Shown here: positions 43,192 to 52,195 of the stretch, piece by piece
Layout: every line of letters starts with the position of its first letter
How positions within the stretch are numbered: position 1 is the first letter of the stretch
Source: Candidatus Aminicenantes bacterium UBA6072
GTDB taxonomy: Bacteria > Acidobacteriota > Aminicenantia > UBA2199
DNA length: 64,000 nucleotides
Assembly: GCA_002436105.1 (NCBI GenBank)
Contig: DIXU01000012.1
Coordinates: 1-64,000 of the forward strand
Direction: 5' to 3'
The notes under the pieces: generated by a model
Seen by the model: the letters and a program-made list of their open reading frames with translations, nothing else
Databases searched by the model: none
Told to the model about the DNA's origin: nothing
Position numbers and translations under genes: made by a program

Positions 43192-43812
43192 GAGAAACGG
43201 GATCCGGGGCAGGGCGTGACAGATAACAGATGACAGATGACAGAAGGCAGAACGACATGCAATAGTAAGAACTTAAATTCCAAATCCCAAATTCCAAAAA
43301 ACAAACAAATTCCAAATTCCAATTACCAAATGACCCAAACGAAGAAACTGCCGATTCAAGGAGCTTTCGTTTTGGAAATTGGAATTTGGAGCTTGGAATT
43401 TGTTTGGAATTTGGTGCTTGGGATTTGGGATTTAAGTCTTCCGATTGCTTCTTTTCTTACCGTCTACCGTCGACCGTCAACCGATTGCTACCGTTCCCTC
43501 GTTATGCGTTAGGCGTTAGGCGGAAGAACATTCGGGAATTCGTTATGGTTGTTCTTCATTTGTGTAAGGGCGGGTCTGAGACCCGCCCCTACGTTAAGAT
43601 GGATCCTGAGTCCTGAAGATATCGCCTCTTGGCTCCTGCAACCACTATCACTATCACTACCACTAATGTCCTTAAGGGCTTCCTGCTGACACTGTCACTG
43701 ACACTGACACTGATACGGATCGCCATGTTCCTTATGGAATTGGCCCGAAGTGTGGTAAAATAAGGCGGTCACGCAGCCGCAATACCATGTTCCCCTTGGA
43801 CAGGAGGCAGGA
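43192..43812. repeat. Repeat-rich intergenic region
   Basis: R2-type ATTCCAAATTCCAA sequences occupy about 43268-43442 and meet an inverted half of the same family. A near-perfect GC palindrome (GGGCGGGTCT/GAGACCCGCCC) lies at 43568-43591. An inverse R1 stretch (CACTATCACTATCACTACCA) occupies 43636-43715. I see no gene. Confidence 0.65.
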
Positions 43813-44439
43813 ATGAAAAAACTGACGGCCCTGGTTTTCATGGCGCTCTTGTGCGCCGCCACCCTTTCCGCGTCCGGCGGCCGGGCGATCCTCAACCTCT
43901 ACGGCACCGCCCTGAACGTGGCCGAGAACAAGTTCACCGGGCAGGAAGGCGGCAACAAGATCTATTTCGAGGTCAAGGCCGCCTATGCCGTCTCCGGCAA
44001 CCTCTACCTGTGGACCAGCCACGGCCAATTCCCCATCCGCGACTCCTGGCAGAGCTGGGAGCGCAAGGGTTCTTTTAACCCCGACGCCATGGTCGAGCGC
44101 AAGCTGGGCAAGCGGGTCATCGCCGGCGGCGGCGGCCTCTTCATCGGCTATTTCGAGCCGGGCCAGTTCGCGGTCCGCGCCGAGGCCGGGATCTGCCACA
44201 TCGCCAACGACATCAATGCCGAGGTGAGCTCGATCGCCACCGGGCAGTTCATCCGCGACGTGGAGGGCAAGCAGCGGGGCATCGGCGCCCGCGGCGGCCT
44301 GGCCGTGACCTACGGCCTTTACCGCAGCGTTTTCGCGGAAGCGTCGGCGGGCTACATGTACGCCGCCGACAAGATCGACGGCGTGCGCAGCAACCTGGGC
44401 GGCTTTCACCTGGCGCTGGGCCTGGGCATTCAACTTTAG
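43813..44439 (+). CDS. Outer-membrane beta-barrel-like protein
   Basis: A 208-residue exported protein with signal peptide MKKLTALVFMALLCAATLSA. The mature part alternates hydrophobic and polar residues with many glycines and aromatic girdle residues (GGLFIGYFEPGQFAVRAEAG, VFAEASAGYMYAADK) and ends in LALGLGIQL. This is the pattern of a small eight-stranded barrel. I recognise no specific family. GGAGG precedes ATG 43813. The lipoprotein gene starts 15 bp downstream, so the two form an operon. Confidence 0.72.
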   Translation: MKKLTALVFMALLCAATLSASGGRAILNLYGTALNVAENKFTGQEGGNKIYFEVKAAYAVSGNLYLWTSHGQFPIRDSWQSWERKGSFNPDAMVERKLGKRVIAGGGGLFIGYFEPGQFAVRAEAGICHIANDINAEVSSIATGQFIRDVEGKQRGIGARGGLAVTYGLYRSVFAEASAGYMYAADKIDGVRSNLGGFHLALGLGIQL

Positions 44440-44454
44440 TCGCGGGAGAGCAGA

Positions 44455-45327
44455 ATGAAAAGAACAACCATTTGGATATGGGCCGCGGTCGCGCTGCTGG
44501 TCCTGCCGTTCCAGGCATGCAAGAAGGCCGAGGTGGAGACCGGCTCGCTGTCGGTGCAGCTCTCCGCCGGCGTCAGCGGCACCCCGGCCGCCGGCAGCTA
44601 CACCCTGAACGTGGGCGATACCGTTTCCTACAGCTACGCGCTGGAGCCCGGCTTCAGCAAGCTGACCGTGCTGCTGAACGAGCAGCAGGTCGCCGCCTCC
44701 GGCACGGTGACCATCAGCGGCAGCCATTTTCTCAAGGCCTACTCCGACGACAACCTGGAGTACAAGCTGACCGTGCAGATGACCGAGGGCGTGACCGGGT
44801 CGCCGGCGGCCGGCACTTATTACTACAAGGCGGGCACCGTGGTCCCCTACGCCTACGCCATGGCCGAAGGCTACAAGGGGTTCAACGTGAAGCTGAACGG
44901 CAGCGACGTCGCCGCCAGCGGCAGCGTCACCCTGAACCAGGACAGCGTCCTCTATGTCGGCGCCGCGGTGAAGCAGGACGTCCGCGGCTCCTGGATCCTG
45001 AGCGAGGCCTACGGCGACGGCAGCTCGTTCACCGTCACGGTCACCTTCAGCGGCACGCTCTTCTCCGGCACGGTGAGCGACAGCGAGGGCGGCGTCGGAA
45101 CCTACGACTACTCCGACGACAGCCTCGACTTCACCCTGGTGTTCCCCGACGTCACCTACAAGTACAGCGACGGCGAGTTCACTGATACCGACACCATGAG
45201 CGGGAAATGCCAGCGCTACCAGGCGGAGAGCAGCGCCGTGAGCGGCACCTGGACGGCGGTGCGGGTCACCAGCGGCGCAGCCGGGACCCAGTCCGGAGGG
45301 TCGAAGGGGAGAGGCGGCAGTCGCTAG
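44455..45327 (+). CDS. Lipoprotein with two tandem beta-repeat domains
   Basis: A 290-residue lipoprotein with lipobox LPFQAC (cysteine 22). Two ~70-residue units follow that share LSVQLSAGVSGTPAAGSYTL / LTVQMTEGVTGSPAAGTYYY and VAASGTVTIS / VAASGSVTLN. They resemble divergent InlB-B-type bacterial repeats. A C-terminal lipocalin-like beta region (RGSWILSEAYGDGSSFTVTV) follows and then a low-complexity glycine/serine tail. It probably sits on a membrane leaflet next to the barrel protein. Confidence 0.72.
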   Translation: MKRTTIWIWAAVALLVLPFQACKKAEVETGSLSVQLSAGVSGTPAAGSYTLNVGDTVSYSYALEPGFSKLTVLLNEQQVAASGTVTISGSHFLKAYSDDNLEYKLTVQMTEGVTGSPAAGTYYYKAGTVVPYAYAMAEGYKGFNVKLNGSDVAASGSVTLNQDSVLYVGAAVKQDVRGSWILSEAYGDGSSFTVTVTFSGTLFSGTVSDSEGGVGTYDYSDDSLDFTLVFPDVTYKYSDGEFTDTDTMSGKCQRYQAESSAVSGTWTAVRVTSGAAGTQSGGSKGRGGSR

Positions 45328-45478
45328 GGTCCATGGGGATTTCGTGACGCGTGACGAGACGGAACCTAAGTGACAAGTAACAAGTGACGAGTGACGAGAA
45401 ATCGCACTCAGTAAGATTCTTCAGAATTAATTCGGCTGATTGCAATTCCCTTGTCACTGAGCCCGTTTCCGCGTTCGC

Positions 45479-46390
45479 TTATTGCTCGTCGGGCGGAATG
45501 ACCAGGTAGGGCTTGAAGCTCATGTTGTGCGGTTCCTTTTCGGCGATGGCCAGGAGCTTGCCCTCGTCGTCGAAGATGCGGAAGAAATCGTTGCTGGCGG
45601 CGGGGAATATCCTGAGCACGTCCGAGGCCTTCAGCGCCATGCCGTTGCAGATGCAGCGCCGGCCGGCCTGGTTGACGATCATCTTCGGGTACTCCTCCAG
45701 CAGCTTCTCGATGGGGATGACCGCTTGCAGCGCCTGGCCGGCGAGGGCCATCTCCGCCGCCCGGTCCAGGGTCACCGCCTGCTCCAGGGTGAAGCGGCCG
45801 ATCCTCTCCCGCTTCAGCTCCAGCAGGTAGGCGCCGCAGCCGAGCTTCTGGCCGAGATCGTGGGCCAGGGAGCGGATGTAGGTCCCCGACGAGGTCAGCG
45901 CCCTGAACTCCAGGGTGGCGGCGTCGGCCGCGCGCCCGGTCAGCTCGTGGATGGTGACCTCGACGGCATCGACGTGGACCGGCTCCCGGCGGCGGGCGTA
46001 GGTGTAGAGCGGCTTGCCTTTGAATTTCTTGGCCGAGAACGCCGGGGGCACCTGCAGCAGCCTGCCGCGGAAGCCGGCCAGCAGGGACTCGATGTCGACG
46101 GCGGCCAGGTCGACCGGCTGCGGCGGGCCCACCGGCGCCCCTTCCGCGTCATAGGTGCTGGTGGCGGCGCCGAAGCGGATGAGCCCGGTATAGAGCTTCT
46201 CCTGCTTGACGAAGAAGTCGAAGAAGCGGGTGGCCTGGCCGAGGGCGATGAGCAGCAGGCCGGTGGCGTTGGGGTCGAGGGTGCCGAAATGCCCGGCTTT
46301 CCGGGTTTGAAAAATGCGGCGCACCCGGGCCACGGCATCGTGGGAACTGATGCCCTTCTCCTTGTCGACGGCGATCAGGCCGTGGATCAT
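45479..46390 (-). CDS. truB: tRNA pseudouridine-55 synthase
   Basis: A 303-residue TruB. It converts U55 of the T-loop of tRNA to pseudouridine. The catalytic aspartate is D39 in GHFGTLDPNATGLL. KKFKGKPLYTYARR and SGTYIRSLAHDLG are further family motifs, and a C-terminal PUA-like region ends the protein. It is the last gene of the nusA operon and overlaps nrnA by ATGA. Confidence 0.94.
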   Translation of the reverse strand: MIHGLIAVDKEKGISSHDAVARVRRIFQTRKAGHFGTLDPNATGLLLIALGQATRFFDFFVKQEKLYTGLIRFGAATSTYDAEGAPVGPPQPVDLAAVDIESLLAGFRGRLLQVPPAFSAKKFKGKPLYTYARRREPVHVDAVEVTIHELTGRAADAATLEFRALTSSGTYIRSLAHDLGQKLGCGAYLLELKRERIGRFTLEQAVTLDRAAEMALAGQALQAVIPIEKLLEEYPKMIVNQAGRRCICNGMALKASDVLRIFPAASNDFFRIFDDEGKLLAIAEKEPHNMSFKPYLVIPPDEQ

Positions 46391-47340
46391 GGCATCTGCC
46401 CGGCGATCAGCCGCAGGATCTCCTTCTTGGCCGCCTCCAGGCCGCCGCGGTAGAAAAAGCCCGCCGCGTGGTGATGGCCGTCGCCCTGGAAAGCCCGGGC
46501 GACGCGGCGCGCCGAGAACTCGTTGCGCGAGCGGATGGAGACGCGGTAGTAGTCCTCGCCGATCTCCTTGAAGAACAGCAGCACCAGCACGCCGTCGATG
46601 GAGCGGGCCACGGCGATGATGTCCTCGGTCTCGATGTCCTTCAGCTCCAGCCGGTCCAGGAACTCGCGGCGGAAATGGATCATGGCCACGCGGCCGTCAT
46701 GGGCGGTCTCCAGCGTGGAAAGGACGCGGGTCAGCATGATGATCTTCTCCGGGGGGTTGGAGTTGAACAGCAGGTCGCTGACCTCGAAGGGGGAGAAGCC
46801 GCCGCGCCGGGCCAGGTCGGCGGCGATGGCCAGGGAGCGCGCCGTGGTGTTGGAATACTTGAACGACCCGGTGTCGGAGGCGATGGCCGCGTAGAGGTTG
46901 AAGGCGATGTCGCGGCTGAATTCCGCGCCCAGCTCCAGCCCCAGCTCGTAGACGAGCTCGCCCGCGGCGGCGGCCTCGGGAACCACCCAGCTGAGCTCCG
47001 GCCCGTCATCGCCGGAGGGGAGATGGTGGTCGATGATGACCCGCTCGTAGCCGGACAGGTCCTTCTGCCCGGTGCGCTCCTCGCCGCCGCCCTCGATGAG
47101 GAAGACCAGGTCGAAAGGCCGCGGCCGGATCTGCCCGTGGATGATGTGCCCGTGCCCGGGAAGCCGGTTCACGGGGGAGGGGGAGCGGTCGGCGTTGATG
47201 AAATCCGCCTGCTTGCCCAGCTGGCGCAGCATGAGCAGCAGGGCCAGGCCGCTGCCGATGGAGTCGGCGTCGGGCCGCACGTGGGAGCAGATGGCGATGG
47301 CCCGGGCGGCGCGGATCCGGTCAGCGATCGTTCGCTTCAT
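46387..47340 (-). CDS. nrnA: DHH-DHHA1 phosphoesterase (NrnA-type)
   Basis: A 317-residue DHH-family enzyme that degrades nanoRNA and/or pAp. The DHH domain has SHVRPDADSIGSGLAL and the DHH motif IIDHHLPSG; the DHHA1 domain has GDGHHHAAGF. The segment FLIEGGGEERTG departs from the usual aspartate-bearing motif II of the family, so metal coordination may differ slightly. It overlaps rbfA by 20 bases and truB by four. Confidence 0.9.
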   Translation of the reverse strand: MKRTIADRIRAARAIAICSHVRPDADSIGSGLALLLMLRQLGKQADFINADRSPSPVNRLPGHGHIIHGQIRPRPFDLVFLIEGGGEERTGQKDLSGYERVIIDHHLPSGDDGPELSWVVPEAAAAGELVYELGLELGAEFSRDIAFNLYAAIASDTGSFKYSNTTARSLAIAADLARRGGFSPFEVSDLLFNSNPPEKIIMLTRVLSTLETAHDGRVAMIHFRREFLDRLELKDIETEDIIAVARSIDGVLVLLFFKEIGEDYYRVSIRSRNEFSARRVARAFQGDGHHHAAGFFYRGGLEAAKKEILRLIAGQMP

Positions 47341-47671
47341 GGGGCTCCCCGCCGCGTTCCATGTGTTCCAGCTTGCGCTCCAGCTCCAGGGCCGTGTCCA
47401 GCTCGAAGTCGAGCTCGGGCATGCTGCGCAGGATCATCTTGCGGCCCAGCTGCTTCTTGATGAAGCCCACGGCGCCGGCCAGCTGCTCCAGGCAGGCTTT
47501 TTCGTCGCCGGCGGGGCAGGCGACGAACACGGTGGCCCGCTTCAGGTCGGGGGCGGGGCGGACGCGCACGACGGTGACGAGCCGGAACTCCGGGTTCAGG
47601 CTTTCGCGGTGGAGGATCTCGCCCAGCGCCTGCTGCAGCGTGCTGGCGAACTTTTCCAGGCGGTAGGCCAT
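47321..47671 (-). CDS. rbfA: Ribosome-binding factor A
   Basis: A 116-residue RbfA that assists 16S rRNA 5'-end maturation on the 30S subunit. The single KH-like domain is visible (YRLEKFASTLQQALGEILHR, VTVVRVRPAPDLKRATVFV, LRSMPELDFELDTALE). Starts one base after the DUF503 stop and overlaps nrnA. Position between infB and nrnA/truB is classical. Confidence 0.92.
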   Translation of the reverse strand: MAYRLEKFASTLQQALGEILHRESLNPEFRLVTVVRVRPAPDLKRATVFVACPAGDEKACLEQLAGAVGFIKKQLGRKMILRSMPELDFELDTALELERKLEHMERGGEPHEANDR

Positions 47672-47672
47672 G

Positions 47673-47951
47673 TCAGTGGAAGCGCGCCTGGATGCGGCTG
47701 ATCTCGACGTCGTAGTTGAGGTCGATGAACTCCTCGACCTGCCGGAATACCCTCTCCAGCGCCGCGCGCCCGGGGGCGAGGGTCACCACCGTCAGCTGCG
47801 CCTTCTGCCACAGGTCCTGGCAGTCGGTCTCGGCGACGGCGACGTTGAACTGGCGCCGCAGCCGCTCCTTGAGGCTGGAAAGCAGGCGGCGCTTCTCCTT
47901 CAGGCTGTGGAAACCCTCAGCGAACAAGTCGATCTCCAACTCGCCGATCAT
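47673..47951 (-). CDS. DUF503 (YlxP-like) protein
   Basis: A 92-residue protein of the DUF503 family (LFAEGFHSLKEKRRLLSSLK, FNVAVAETDCQDLWQKA, EFIDLNYDVEI). Members lie between infB and rbfA in many bacteria and are thought to act in ribosome assembly. It overlaps infB by four bases. Confidence 0.9.
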   Translation of the reverse strand: MIGELEIDLFAEGFHSLKEKRRLLSSLKERLRRQFNVAVAETDCQDLWQKAQLTVVTLAPGRAALERVFRQVEEFIDLNYDVEISRIQARFH

Positions 47952-50539
47952 GGGATGACGGACGTCTCATAGATCTCCATGATGTCGCCGGGCTCGATGT
48001 TGTTGAAGTTGCGGATGCGGATGCCGCACTCGGTCCCGGCGCGCACCTCCGAGACCTCGTCCTTGATGCGCTTCAGGGACTCGATCTCGCCCTCGAAGAC
48101 CAGGTCGTCGTTGCGCATGATCTTGACCTTGGATTTGCGCGTGACCTTGCCCTCGCGGACGACGCAGCCGGCCACGACGCCCACGTTGGAGATCTTGAAC
48201 TTCTGCAGGATCTCCACCTCGCCGATGCGCGTCTCCTGGTACTGCGGGCCGATCTTGCCCTTGACGGCCTTCTCGATGTCTTCGACCAGGTGGTAGATCA
48301 CGCTGTAGAGGCGAATCTCCACCTTCTCCATCTTGGCCATGGCCAGGATCTTCTGGGGCGCCTTGACGTTGAAGCCGAGGATGACCGCCCCGGCGGTCGA
48401 GGCCAGCAGGATGTCGCCCTCGGTGATGTTGCCCAGCCCGCTGTGCAGGACCTCGATCTTGAGCTGGTCCTGGCTGAGGCCGGTCAGCACCTGCTCCAGG
48501 ACCTCGGTGCTGCCGAAATTGTCGGCCTTGACGATCACCGGGAAGGTCTTGACCGCCTCCTGCTCGACCATCTGGAACAGGTTCTGCAGGCTGATCTTCT
48601 TCTCGGCCATGAAATCCTTGCTCTTGGCGGCTTTCTGGGTCGCCTGGCGCATGGCGATGACCTTTTTGGCCTTGTCCAGGTCATCGACCACCTGGAAGAC
48701 GTCGCCGGCCTGGGGAACGGCCTCGAAGCCCATGATCTCGACGGGATCGGGCACCTGGGCCGAATCCAGCATGGAACCGCTGTCGTCAAAGATGGACTTG
48801 ATCTTGCCCAGCGAGTTGCCGCAGATGAAGTAGTCGCCCTTCTTCAGCCGGCCGTGCTGGATGAGCACCGTGCCGATCGGCCCCAGCTGGGGGTCGAGGC
48901 GCGACTCGATGATCGTGCCGCGGGCGGGGACGTCGGCGTAGGCCTTGAGCTCCTGCATCTGCGACACCAGCTGGATCATCTCCAGCAGCTGGTCCAGGTT
49001 CTGGTTGTTCTTGGCCGAGATCTCCACCGAGACGGTCTTGCCGCCCCAGGACTCGACCAGGATGCCGTGCTTGTTCAGGTCGGTCTTGACCCGGTCCAGG
49101 TCGGCGCCGGCGATGTCGATCTTGTTGATGGCCACGATCATCGGCACCTGCGCGGCCTGGGCGTGGTGGATGGCCTCGACGGTCTGCGGCTGCACGCCGT
49201 CGTTGGCGGCCACGACCAGGATGACCAGGTCGGTGACCTTGGCGCCGCGGGCGCGCAGGTTGGTGAAGGCCTCGTGACCCGGCGTGTCGATGAAGACGAT
49301 CGAATCGCCGCCGGTACGCAGCTTGTAGGCGCCGATCTTCTGGGTGATGCCCCCGGCTTCCTTCTCGGCCACCCGCGTCTTGCGCAGCGTGTCGAGCAGC
49401 GTCGTCTTGCCGTGGTCGACGTGGCCCATGACGGTGACCACCGGCGGCCGCGGCGCGGGAGTGGCGCCGCTGGCGGCCACGCGGGCCTGGAAGACGTAGT
49501 CCTCGAAGGGCAGGACCTCGAGCTCCACGCCCAGGTCGGCGCACAGCCGCTCGATGTCGGCCCCGTCCAGGATCTGGTTGCCCTGGTAGTTCATTTTCAG
49601 CAGGGCCATCCTCTCTTCCAGGATCTTCAGCTTGATGGTCAGCTTCTCGGCCAGTTCCTTGAAGGTGCAGAAATCGGTGATCTGGATCTTGGCCGGCAGG
49701 TCAAGGGGCTCGACGATCCTTTCCTTTTTCGGCTGCGCCGGCTGGGCCGGGCGCGGCCCGTGCCGCCGCGGTCCGTGCTGGGGCTGGGAACGGCGGTAGG
49801 AGGGTGACGGGCGGTATATGCGCTGCCCGGGGCGTGAGGCCGGCGTCCCGGCGGGGGATTGCCCGGGCTGCGTTACCTGGGTGGGTGGTGCGGCGGGCCT
49901 GGGGGCCTGGGCAGGGGGCGCGGCAGGCCTGGGGGCCTGGGCAGGATGTGCGGCGGGCCTGGGGGCCTGGGCGGGATGTGCGGCGGGCCTGGGGGCCTGG
50001 GGGGCGGGAGCCGCGGGCCTGGGCGGCTGGGGCGGCGTGGCCGGGGGCGGCGCCGCCGGTCGCGGGGCGGGCTTGGGAGCGGCGGCGGCCGGCTTGGCGA
50101 CAGGCGCCGGCGCAGCCTGGGGCTTGGGGGCCACCGTCCTGGCGGCAACAACGGGTTTCGTCGCCTCCGGGGCGGCCTTGGCCGCGGGCTTTTTCTCGGC
50201 CGCGGCCTTGGGCGCCGCCGCTTTTTCCGGGGCGGCCTTTTTCTCCGCGGCCTTGCTCACGGGCGCTTTCGCGGCCTCCTCCTTCTTTTCGGTGACGGCC
50301 TTCCCGGCCGCTTCCTTCTTCGCGGCGGCCGCTTTCCGGGGGGGGCGCTTCATCTCGGCTTCCAGGGCGGCGATCTTCTTGGCGCTGGAGGAGAGCTCGC
50401 GCAGCTGCTCGAGCTGCTCGACGTTGATGACCGAGGAGTGCGACTTGACCGCCAGCCCGAGCTTCTCCAGGAAGTACATGGCCAGCTTATTCGAAAGCTT
50501 GAATTGCTTGGTGGCTTCATGGAGCTTGATAGTTGACAT
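47948..50539 (-). CDS. infB: Translation initiation factor IF-2
   Basis: An 863-residue IF-2, which delivers initiator tRNA to the 30S subunit using GTP. Residues 1-65 form the N-terminal helical domain. Residues ~65-265 are an alanine/proline/lysine-rich linker that includes tandem ten-residue repeats (APRPAAHPAQ). The G domain has VMGHVDHGKTTLLD (G1), DTPGHEAF (G3) and NKIDIAGAD (G4). Domains II-IV are complete, ending in DIMEIYETSVIP. The linker varies in all bacteria; here it is a coding minisatellite. Confidence 0.96.
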   Translation of the reverse strand: MSTIKLHEATKQFKLSNKLAMYFLEKLGLAVKSHSSVINVEQLEQLRELSSSAKKIAALEAEMKRPPRKAAAAKKEAAGKAVTEKKEEAAKAPVSKAAEKKAAPEKAAAPKAAAEKKPAAKAAPEATKPVVAARTVAPKPQAAPAPVAKPAAAAPKPAPRPAAPPPATPPQPPRPAAPAPQAPRPAAHPAQAPRPAAHPAQAPRPAAPPAQAPRPAAPPTQVTQPGQSPAGTPASRPGQRIYRPSPSYRRSQPQHGPRRHGPRPAQPAQPKKERIVEPLDLPAKIQITDFCTFKELAEKLTIKLKILEERMALLKMNYQGNQILDGADIERLCADLGVELEVLPFEDYVFQARVAASGATPAPRPPVVTVMGHVDHGKTTLLDTLRKTRVAEKEAGGITQKIGAYKLRTGGDSIVFIDTPGHEAFTNLRARGAKVTDLVILVVAANDGVQPQTVEAIHHAQAAQVPMIVAINKIDIAGADLDRVKTDLNKHGILVESWGGKTVSVEISAKNNQNLDQLLEMIQLVSQMQELKAYADVPARGTIIESRLDPQLGPIGTVLIQHGRLKKGDYFICGNSLGKIKSIFDDSGSMLDSAQVPDPVEIMGFEAVPQAGDVFQVVDDLDKAKKVIAMRQATQKAAKSKDFMAEKKISLQNLFQMVEQEAVKTFPVIVKADNFGSTEVLEQVLTGLSQDQLKIEVLHSGLGNITEGDILLASTAGAVILGFNVKAPQKILAMAKMEKVEIRLYSVIYHLVEDIEKAVKGKIGPQYQETRIGEVEILQKFKISNVGVVAGCVVREGKVTRKSKVKIMRNDDLVFEGEIESLKRIKDEVSEVRAGTECGIRIRNFNNIEPGDIMEIYETSVIP
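49880..50012. repeat. 30-bp coding minisatellite in infB
   Basis: About four copies of a 30-bp unit (plus-strand GCGGGCCTGGGGGCCTGGGC and ten more bases) encode APRPAAHPAQ-type decapeptides in the IF-2 linker. Copy number should be unstable between strains. Confidence 0.75.
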
Positions 50540-50551
50540 GGACCCGTTCTC

Positions 50552-51613
50552 CTATTGCTTGGTTTGCTTCTCTTCGCCGGATTCGTTCTTGCGGTTGGCG
50601 ATCTGGATGTCCCATCCGGTCAGCTTGGAAGCGAGCTTGATGTTGACCCCCTTCTTGCCGATGGCGGCCGACAGGGTCTCGTCCTTGACGGTCACCTCGG
50701 CCACCTGGTTCTCGGGGTCGACCAGGTGCACCTTGACCACCTCGGCGGGCGTCAGGGCGGAGGCGATGAAGCGCTCCGGGGCGCTGCTCCAGGCAATGAC
50801 GTCGATGCGCTCGCCGCGCAGTTCCTTGGTGATGGCCAGCACGCGGTTGCCGTTCATGCCCACGATGGCCCCGACCGGGTCGATGGCCTTGTCGGTGGAG
50901 TAGACCGCCACCTTGGACTTGATCCCCGGCTCGCGGGAAATGGCGAATATCTTGACGATGCCCTCGGCCACTTCCGGCACCTCTTTCTTGATCAGCTCGG
51001 CCACGAAGTCGTTCATGTAGCGGGTGGCCAGGACCAGCGGCCCCTTGCCCTCGGAAAAGACCCGCTTGATGAGGAACTTGATGATCTCGCCGCGGCGGAA
51101 GCTGTCCTTGGGGGAGAGCTCCTTGGGGGGCAGGACGGCCTCGCCCCACTCCAGGCCCAGGATGATGTTGCCGTTCTCGATGCGGCGGATCTCGCCGGTC
51201 ATCAGGGTGCCGGCCAGCTGGAAGTACTTCTCGTAGATGTTCTCCTGCTCGGCCTTGAGGATCTTCTGCATGATGATCTGCTTGGCCGACTGGGCGGCGA
51301 TGCGCCCCAGGGTCTCGCCCGGCATGTGGATCTTGATGACGTCGCCCTCGCGGGCCTTGGAATCGTACTTCAGCGCGTCCTTCCAGTGGATCTCGGCCAG
51401 CGGGTCGCTGACCTCCTTGACCACCAGCTTGCTGACGTAGACCTCGATGATCCCCTTGTGCTCGTCGATCTCGATCTGGATCTCGGCGTCGGGGTCAAAA
51501 TACTTCCTGGAGACGGTGAGCAGCGCTTCCTTGATGGCAGAGAAAAAAATGTCGGGATTGATGCCGCGTTCGCGGCTGATCTGCTTGATGCTCTGCAACA
51601 AATCTTCTGCCAT
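50552..51613 (-). CDS. nusA: Transcription termination/antitermination factor NusA
   Basis: A 353-residue NusA. The N-terminal RNA-polymerase-binding domain (1-125), S1 domain (130-200) and two KH domains (VYSTDKAIDPVGAIVGMNGNR, and KDETLSAAIGKKGVNIKLAS) are in order. It ends soon after KH2, without the acidic repeats of gamma-proteobacterial NusA. It is the first gene of the operon; no rimP precedes it. GAGG lies eight bases above the ATG. Confidence 0.95.
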   Translation of the reverse strand: MAEDLLQSIKQISRERGINPDIFFSAIKEALLTVSRKYFDPDAEIQIEIDEHKGIIEVYVSKLVVKEVSDPLAEIHWKDALKYDSKAREGDVIKIHMPGETLGRIAAQSAKQIIMQKILKAEQENIYEKYFQLAGTLMTGEIRRIENGNIILGLEWGEAVLPPKELSPKDSFRRGEIIKFLIKRVFSEGKGPLVLATRYMNDFVAELIKKEVPEVAEGIVKIFAISREPGIKSKVAVYSTDKAIDPVGAIVGMNGNRVLAITKELRGERIDVIAWSSAPERFIASALTPAEVVKVHLVDPENQVAEVTVKDETLSAAIGKKGVNIKLASKLTGWDIQIANRKNESGEEKQTKQ

Positions 51614-51647
51614 TGATTTTCCTCAGTCTGCTCATTGGAGACACATC

Positions 51648-51676
51648 ATTATAAAAGATTTCTCCTTGAAATGCAA
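51648..51676 (-). promoter_or_regulatory. Promoter of the nusA-infB operon
   Basis: On the minus strand TTGCAT (51676-51671) and a perfect TATAAT (51653-51648) are 17 bases apart. Transcription would start near 51641, giving a 28-base leader with GAGG before ATG 51613. Confidence 0.7.
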
Positions 51677-51762
51677 ATCGCCCCCCGGCGGGACACGGGC
51701 CGCGGCGAGCCGGCCGCAGGCCCGCCGCGGGCGGCGGCGAGGGGCGAAATTTGTTGTGGGTA

Positions 51763-51791
51763 TTGACTTTCGCTCTCTTTTGGGTTACATT
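51763..51791 (+). promoter_or_regulatory. Promoter of the HU gene
   Basis: TTGACT (51763-51768) and TACATT (51786-51791) are 17 bases apart, with AGGAGG at 51807-51812 before ATG 51824. It is divergent from the nusA promoter; the two lie back to back within 150 bp. Confidence 0.7.
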
Positions 51792-51823
51792 GGCCCCTGT
51801 CATGCGAGGAGGAACGTAAAAAA

Positions 51824-52099
51824 ATGAACAAGAACGAAATCGCCCAGCTGATGGTGAAAGATTCCAGTATTATCAAGAGCAACGCTCTCAAGGTCATTGA
51901 TACACTGGTGGCGGTTGTCGGCGATCAATTGAAAAAAAAGCAGGGCAAGGTGACGCTGGTCGGGTTCGGCACGTTCAAGGTGATCGACAAGAAAGCCAAG
52001 GTGGGCCGCAATCCCAAGACGGGCGCCAAGATCAATATCCCCAAGAAGCGTGTCCCCAAGTTCATTGCGGGAAAAGAACTGAAGGCCCTGGTGAAGTAG
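51824..52099 (+). CDS. HU-family DNA-binding protein
   Basis: A 91-residue HU/IHF-type nucleoid protein. N-terminal helices (MNKNEIAQLMVKD…ALKVIDTLVAVVGDQLKKK) form the dimer; VTLVGFGTFKVIDKKAKVGR and NPKTGAKINIPKKRVPKF form the DNA-clasping beta arms with the family proline. The tRNA-Val gene follows after 14 bp and is probably on the same transcript. Confidence 0.95.
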   Translation: MNKNEIAQLMVKDSSIIKSNALKVIDTLVAVVGDQLKKKQGKVTLVGFGTFKVIDKKAKVGRNPKTGAKINIPKKRVPKFIAGKELKALVK

Positions 52100-52113
52100 C
52101 CGGGGCCATAGGC

Positions 52114-52187
52114 AGGCGCGTAGCCCAGTTGGTTAGAGCGCTACCTTGACACGGTAGAGGTCGGCGGTTCGAGCCCGCCCGCGCCTA
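52114..52187 (+). tRNA. tRNA-Val(GAC)
   Basis: A 74-nt cloverleaf. The acceptor stem AGGCGCG/CGCGCCT is perfect. The anticodon stem CTACC/GGTAG encloses loop TTGACAC, anticodon GAC (codon GUC). T-arm GGCGG-TTCGAGC-CCGCC. The D-stem has one C-A mismatch. Discriminator A, no encoded CCA. Only eight bases separate it from the thrS start codon. Confidence 0.93.
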
Positions 52188-52195
52188 TTTGTTCC

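Noticed and set aside
46387..47340. NrnA motif II change (LIEGGGEERTG) as an inactive enzyme
   Set aside because: The DHH and GDGHHHAAGF motifs are complete and the acidic residue is kept as glutamate, so loss of activity is not supported.
48290..49807. 505-codon plus-strand frame opposite infB
   Set aside because: Composition is leucine/aspartate/glycine-rich, as expected of an antisense frame; IF-2 motifs lie on the minus strand.
49880..50012. CRISPR-like regular repeats
   Set aside because: The units are contiguous, without unique spacers, and lie in the IF-2 coding frame. The tandem arrays at 30007-30109 and 62703-62846 also lack spacers, and no cas gene is present.
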